In this document: positions 59,251 through 64,000 of the stretch, piece by piece
How positions within the stretch are numbered: the stretch's first letter is position 1
Layout of the letters: every line of letters starts with the position of its first letter
DNA from: Glycine soja
Lineage: Eukaryota; Streptophyta; Magnoliopsida; Fabales; Fabaceae
DNA: 64,000 nt
Direction: 5' to 3'
NCBI RefSeq assembly: GCF_004193775.1
Contig: NC_041020.1
Span: 6,219,657 to 6,283,656, forward strand
The notes under the pieces: generated by a model
Told to the model about the DNA's origin: nothing
The model's input: the letters and a program-made list of their open reading frames with translations, nothing else
Database searches by the model: none
Made by a program: the position numbers and the translations under genes

Positions 59251-59811
59251 AATAAAAATATTAGAACATTATACACATACATGTTTGTCAAACTTTATTA
59301 TACTAAACTTCATTTTGAACTTGAAGGAAGAAGCATTGAAATCTTCAAACACAACTAGCAGGAAGCTTCAAGTTTTGGATCTCCACCTAGGAAGAGCTCT
59401 GATCACAAGGAAGAGTACAAGTTTCAGTTTCAGAACAAAACACTTTGTGCATTACAAGATAATAAGAAGAAAATGTGATATATGAATAGAATGAAATATT
59501 CCCGAAATTGGTGTCCCTTAACAACATTGGGCACTTCAAATTCCACCAATATGATGTCGCAGATAAGTTGATAAGTAGAAACTATGTCAATTGAAGTGAT
59601 TTAAACCAGAGGAGAAATTCTGAAATTTATTTTTGTTTGGATGCTTAAAATCCTAAAATATTGTGAAAATAACAAATTTTATTCTATGAATTTTCAAAAC
59701 TCCAACTAGGTTGGATTTACACATTGATATGGTTTGCAGAAAGACATTAAAAAGGCCCGCATGGAAGGGTAATGTTATTTGTAGATATATATAGATATAT
59801 GGTAATAGTAT
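59251..59811. other. AT-rich spacer, no gene
   Basis: Nothing recognised. It is the 3' flank of the LRR fragment. Confidence 0.5.
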
Positions 59812-60365
59812 TCAGAATATACCTGCACCTAAATCATAATATACATCGCCTCGTCGGATTACATCAATTTTAGGAATGTGACCTATTTTTTGCCAGTCCT
59901 CCCCCTTGTGCTTCCAATATCGCTTCTCTAACAATGGGCAACTAGCAATATGCAAATGTTTCAGATTGCTAAGGCTTAGGCTCTTTGGAAGATACCTCAA
60001 CTTAGAACTGTAGTCGATACTCAAATGGTGAAGCAAGCAAAGTTTTCCAAAGCAATCAGGCAAGGATTCTAGATTTGGAAGATCACATAATCTTAACGAG
60101 TGTAGGTAAGTCATATGTTGTAAAGCCTCATGGCAATCTTCCATCTCCTTGCATCCTCCAATGCTAAAATATCTCAGACTGCTAAGACTTAGGATCCTTG
60201 GAAGACACCTTAACTTGGAACAGTAACTGATAGTTAAATTGCTAGGATATGGGACGTGGTTATGCCTATTTTCTATGGAAGGATATGGTAGAAATGTATG
60301 ATAGAAATGATGGGAGTAGGAAGAGGATGAGTTTTCAAAAAATTGACACCTTAACTTGAATTGTG
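59812..60365 (-). pseudogene. leucine-rich repeat C-terminal part of an NB-LRR gene
   Basis: The minus-strand frame is open from about 60365 to TGA 59812-59814. It has LRR-type repeats ('SNLTISYCSKLRCLPRILSL', 'HSLRLCDLPNLESLPDCFGK', 'HHLSIDYSSKLRYLPKSLSL') and the typical CNL tail 'CPLLEKRYWKHKGEDWQKIG' with 'HIPKIDVI'. The NB-ARC and earlier LRRs are missing because copia C DNA begins at about 60362. Since it lies 5' of the Rx_N fragment on the same strand, it belongs to a different copy of the gene family. The last exon may instead splice at GCAG|GTATAT (about 59820). Confidence 0.85.
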
Positions 60366-60648
60366 CTTATTAGCTTCTTTTCTTACATTACATGACTTGC
60401 TACAACTTGCCTTTATATAGGTTACATAGGTGATTTCTACACATTTATATACTACTTAGTCCTAGAGTCTTCTAGACTCATCTATCATCTACCATCCATC
60501 TCTATAATGTTCTAGGTGCTTCTATAAGATATTTTTTCTACATCCATCAAGAAGTTTCTACACACTACAACATCTCCATAGGTGTAGAACTCTCTAGATA
60601 ATGGACCACCAATTATACATCTACACTTTTCTAGATTAATCTTCAACA
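60362..60648 (-). repeat. 3' LTR of copia C (about 287 bp)
   Basis: On the minus strand it starts TGTTGAAGATTAATCTAG right after the polypurine tract and probably ends ..TAATAAGCACA near 60362. The lower end is inferred from where the LRR reading frame resumes. Confidence 0.7.
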
Positions 60649-60654
60649 CTCCCC

Positions 60655-62500
60655 CTTAATCTAGAAAAGTCTTGAACTCTAAGCATGTCTCTGAATTTGA
60701 TGAACTTCTCTATTGCAATTGGCTTGGTGAAGATGTCTGTTAATTGTTCTTCAGTCTTGCAGAACTCCATTTTGATTTCTCCATGTTCCACGAGCTCTCT
60801 GATGAAGTGGTATCTAATCTCAATGTGCTTTGTACGGTTATGGAATACTGGATTCTTAGTCATTGCAATAGCTGACATATTATCACAATGAATAACTGTT
60901 GGAGTTTTGGAGTCTTGTTGTACGTCTTGCAGAATTTTTCTGAGCCATGTTGCTTCACACGCAACGCTTGTTGCAGCCATGTATTCTGCTTCTGCTGATG
61001 ATAGAGCAATTGTCATTTGCTTCTTTGATGCCCATGATATTGCTTTGTTGCCTAGAAGAAACACATATCCACTTGTGCTTTTTCTATCATTCGTGCTTCC
61101 TGCCTAGTCGCTATCTGTATAACCTGGCAAGTTAATGTCTCTATCTGCCTCGTACAAAATGCCAAAATCCTTTGTGCCTTTGACATATCTTAGGATTCTC
61201 TTGGTTGCTGCAAAGTGTGCTTTGCTTGGGTTACTCATGAATCTAGACACGATGCTAACTACATGTACGATGTCTGGCCTTGAGTTGGTTAAGTAGATTA
61301 GCGAACCGACTAGGCTTCTATAAACTGTTGCATCAACTTTGTTTTGCCCATCATCTTTTGAAAGCTTCTCATTCATCACCATAGGTGTGGCAAGTGGTTT
61401 GCAATCTTGCATGTTGAACTTCTTCAGTAAGTCATCCACATATTTTTCTTACGAGATAAATATTTGTCCAGGTCTTTGCTTGACTTGCATGCCGAGAAAA
61501 TATCTCATGAGTCCAAGATCGATCATTTCATACTCTTGCATCATAGCTTTTTTTGAATTCTTCCATCATCAGTGAGTTATTGTTGGTGTAGATTAAATCA
61601 TCTACGTATAGGCACAAAATCAAGAAATGATTACCTTGCATCTTCAGATATAGTGATGGCTCACTTGGACTTTTGAGGAATCTATGCTCGACGAGGTATT
61701 TGTCTCTTTTGCTGTTCCATGCTCGGGGAGCTTGTTTGGGACCATAAAGCGCCTTTTTCAAGCGATATACTTTGCCTTCTTCTCCTTGAATTTTGTATCC
61801 TTGTGGTTGCTCCATGTAGACTTCTTCAATCTCTCCATTCAAGAAAGTTGATTTTACATCTAGCAGGTAGACTTGTAGCTTTAACTGTGCAGCTAAGGCT
61901 AGTACAGTTCTGATTGTTTCCATACGCACAACGGGAGCAAATGTCTCATTGAAATCAACTCCTAGCAGTTGTGAATAGCCTTTAGCGACAAGTCTTGCTT
62001 TGTGTTTCTGGATTGTTTCATCCTCATTATATTTAATTTTGTAAACCCATTTCAGGCCAATGATCTCCTTGTCTTTTGGTTTTTGCAAGAGCTCCCATGT
62101 ATGATTTTTCTCTATCATTTTGATTTCCTCATCCATAGCTTTTCTCCAAACTTCTTCTTTTGATGCTTCCTCAAACTTTTGAGGTTCACAGGCAAAAAAT
62201 CCAACATTTGCGTACTTTGGATTCGGTTTGTGTGGCCTTCCTAATCTTCGAAGTTGTTGTTGTGGGACTTCTTCTACTTTTTCTTGTTGGTGATGTTGGT
62301 CATGCTATGTTGGTGATGGTGGCAATGTGCACGAGCTTGGATTGATTACTTCTTGCATCTCATTGACTTCAGTACTCCATTGCTAGCTTGCTCCTTTGTA
62401 AAAAATGACATCTCTTAAAATGATCAGCTGCTTTGAATCTGGTTTGAATAATTGGTAACCTTTAGATTGGTCACTATAGCCGACAAAGATGCACTTTTCT
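60655..62500 (-). pseudogene. copia C reverse transcriptase and RNase H
   Basis: RT begins at about 62136 with 'MIEKNHTWELLQKPKDKEII' and shows LDVKSTFLNGEIEEVYMEQ, QAPRAWN and the catalytic LYVDDLIYT. A frameshift at about 61545 and a TAA near 61446 follow. RNase H has 'SRPDIVHVVSIVSRFMSNPS', then a TAG at 61104-61106 replacing the Trp of the usual D-W-A-G, then 'SSAEAEYMAATSVACEATWL' and 'HCDNMSAIAMTKNPVFHNRT'. All domains are present, but at least three lesions prevent translation. Confidence 0.92.
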
Positions 62501-63650
62501 CCTTTTCATCAAGCTTTTCTCGGTTCTCCTTTGGAATGTGCGAATAAGCAACACATCCAAAAACTTTAAAATGATCAACTGTTGGTTTTCTGTTGAACCA
62601 TGCTTCATATGGCGTCATATTTAAGACTACTTTAGTTGGAGAACGGTTGAGGATGTATATTGTTGTGCTAACAACTTCTGCCCATAGATTCTTTGGCAGG
62701 TTCTTGTGTTGTAGCATCGATTGAGCCATTTCCACAATGGTTATGTTTTTCCTTTCAGCGATACCATTCTGTTGTGGAGTGTGATGAACAGTCAACTCCT
62801 TCTTGATGCCATGATCATTGCAAAAATTGATGAATATATGCCCATTGAATTCTCCCCTGCGATCTGTTCTCAAGATTTTGAGGGAATGCCCACTTTGCTT
62901 TTCCACTAGGGCCTTGAACTCCTTGAAGCAAGAGAATGCATCGGATTTTTGTTGGATGAAGTACACCCACATCATTCGAGTGTAGTCATCAACGAAGAGG
63001 AGAAAATATCTTCTTCCACCAAAGCTGGGGGTACTTGATGGTCCCCAAATATCAGCATGCACCAATTTAAGTGGAGCTTTAACTCTCCAATATGTTTTTG
63101 GAAATGGTAACCTATGCATCTTGCCATAAATGCAGCCTTCACAAACTTTAAGGTTAGATGATATAAAAGGAAGCCCAAGCACCATACTTTTTTGTTTTAA
63201 TAATTTGAGGCCATTAAAGTTTAGATGATCATACCTCAAGTGCCACAACATGGACTCATCCATATTCTCACATTTCAATGCATTGTTTTGCCCAAATGAC
63301 ATAAATAGAGGAAATACTTTATTAGGAGCCATTTTGATAGAAATAATTTGGCCCTTTCTTTTATCAATGATATTACATTTATCATCATCAAAGAATACTT
63401 TATAATTTTTATGAATAAGTTGACCAACACATAGAAGATTTTGAGTAAGACCTAGCACATAAAAAACATCATGGATATATTTTTGGCTACCATTTTGAGT
63501 TTTAACAGCAATGGTGTCTTTTCCTTCAACTGTTTGAACATTTCCATCACCAAGTGTAACTTTGGATTTTATTGTCTCATCTAGTTGCACAAAGCAACTT
63601 TTGTTTTTTGTCATGTGGTTTGAACAACCACTATCAACATACCATAAATC
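62424..63650 (-). pseudogene. copia C protease end, GAG-pre-integrase and integrase
   Basis: Reading the minus strand: 'LWYVDSGCSNHMTKNKSCF' (protease active site), 'SMLWHLRYDHLNFNGLKLLK' with 'CEGCIYGK' (zinc-binding HHCC), then integrase with HADIWGPSSTPSFGG, 'ILRTDRRGEF' (the D is kept, but the following N-G is R-R) and 'TPQQNGIAERKN' with the Glu. The C-terminal 'FKVFGCVAYSHIPKENREKL' is followed by a frameshift near 62505. After the shift, 'FVGYSDQSKGYQLF' continues in another frame. Confidence 0.92.
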
Positions 63651-64000
63651 CCTTTATTCTTGAGAAGATAAAGCAGAGTACAAAGTATGATCACGGGATT
63701 CTTTATTTTCTAGAAAATTTGCTTCTTCTTTTTGTCGGTAAAAACAATCTTTTTTGTAGTGTAGATGCCTTTTGCATTTGTACCGACAATCATTTGTATC
63801 ATGATTATTTTTCTTGCATAATTTGCAATAGGATCTTGAAGCATTATTACTCCATTGCTTTCCGCTCCTTTTACCACGATTAGTAAATGCTCCTCCTCTT
63901 TTTTGAGGAAATTTACCATGGTTATTTTTCTTATCTCCATCATTTTTAGAGATATTAATTTTAGATTGAAATGCTTGCTCTGGTGGCTGCTCAAATATTT
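63651..64000 (-). pseudogene. copia C gag C-terminal part with zinc-knuckle-like Cys/His cluster
   Basis: The minus strand has 'CKLCKKNNHDTNDCRYKCKR' and then 'HLHYKKDCFYRQK', a Cys/His-rich cluster typical of gag in Tnt1/Retrofit-like copia elements. An in-frame TAA at about 63658 lies between it and the protease. It is truncated by the window edge. Confidence 0.75.

Larger units (their letters stand above)
60362..64000 (-). mobile_element. Ty1/copia retrotransposon C (3' part; continues beyond the right edge)
   Basis: In minus-strand order from the right edge: gag zinc knuckle, protease, GAG-pre-integrase, integrase, RT, RNase H, polypurine tract (TAAGGGGGAG, 60649-60658) and 3' LTR. It lies in the LRR exon of an NB-LRR gene, in the same orientation. 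The 5' LTR and target duplication are outside the window. Confidence 0.9.

Noticed and set aside
1..64000. CRISPR arrays, bacterial operons, phage or attachment-site systems
   Set aside because: Introns, LINE/copia/CACTA families and plant nuclear genes show this is plant chromosomal DNA. The repeats present are transposon-derived and lack the uniform spacer pattern of CRISPR.

Overview
This is a transposon-dense window of a plant nuclear genome. It has introns with GT..AG borders, AT-rich intergenic DNA, Ty1/copia and LINE-1-type pol genes, a CACTA element with typical legume ends, and protein-coding exons that resemble land-plant families. A legume, most likely soybean (Glycine), is the best inference from the repeat families. 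That call is from memory, because no search could be run.

Host genes are few. The first 5.4 kb hold the 5' two thirds of a minus-strand CDC27B/HOBBIT gene (APC/C subunit 3): eight exons whose reading frames join exactly, with the 3' end beyond the left edge. At 53.0-55.4 kb is an intact two-exon minus-strand DUF1262 gene of 406 codons. Three gene remnants are present: a 5'-truncated tryptophan synthase beta type 2 gene (32.7-34.0 kb), an NB-LRR N-terminus with the nucleotide-binding core deleted (57.5-58.0 kb), and the LRR end of another NB-LRR gene (59.8-60.4 kb).

The rest is mobile DNA. 5.5-6.6 kb: two fold-back (inverted-repeat) elements. 6.61-12.56 kb: a complete LINE with a 14-bp target duplication, overlapping ORFs and one in-frame stop in each. 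12.6-19.1 kb: AT-rich, no gene recognised. 19.09-24.08 kb: copia element A with both LTRs and a 5-bp target duplication, whose integrase/early-RT block is inverted between duplicated arms. 24.09-32.06 kb: a probable non-autonomous Helitron (A|TC...CTAG|T) almost wholly built of internal tandem and inverted repeats. 36.6-46.6 kb: LTR-derived non-coding DNA, including a regular array of paired GTAATCGATTAC-type palindromes and a 5S-rRNA-like segment. 42.7-52.4 kb: a minus-strand copia element B cut apart by later insertions, namely a solo LTR, a 2.8-kb CACTA element carrying a decayed DUF8039/Ulp1-like gene, and other LTR DNA. 58.4-59.3 kb: a TRIM-like repeat with an exact initiator-Met primer site. 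60.36-64.0 kb: copia element C, inserted at the end of the LRR exon and running off the right edge.

No operon-like or new enzymatic system was seen. The main interest is structural: an inversion with duplicated flanks inside a retrotransposon, the Helitron's repeat architecture, nested insertions that can be peeled back base by base, and a 75-bp tRNA-like retroposon in the 5' flank of the DUF1262 gene.
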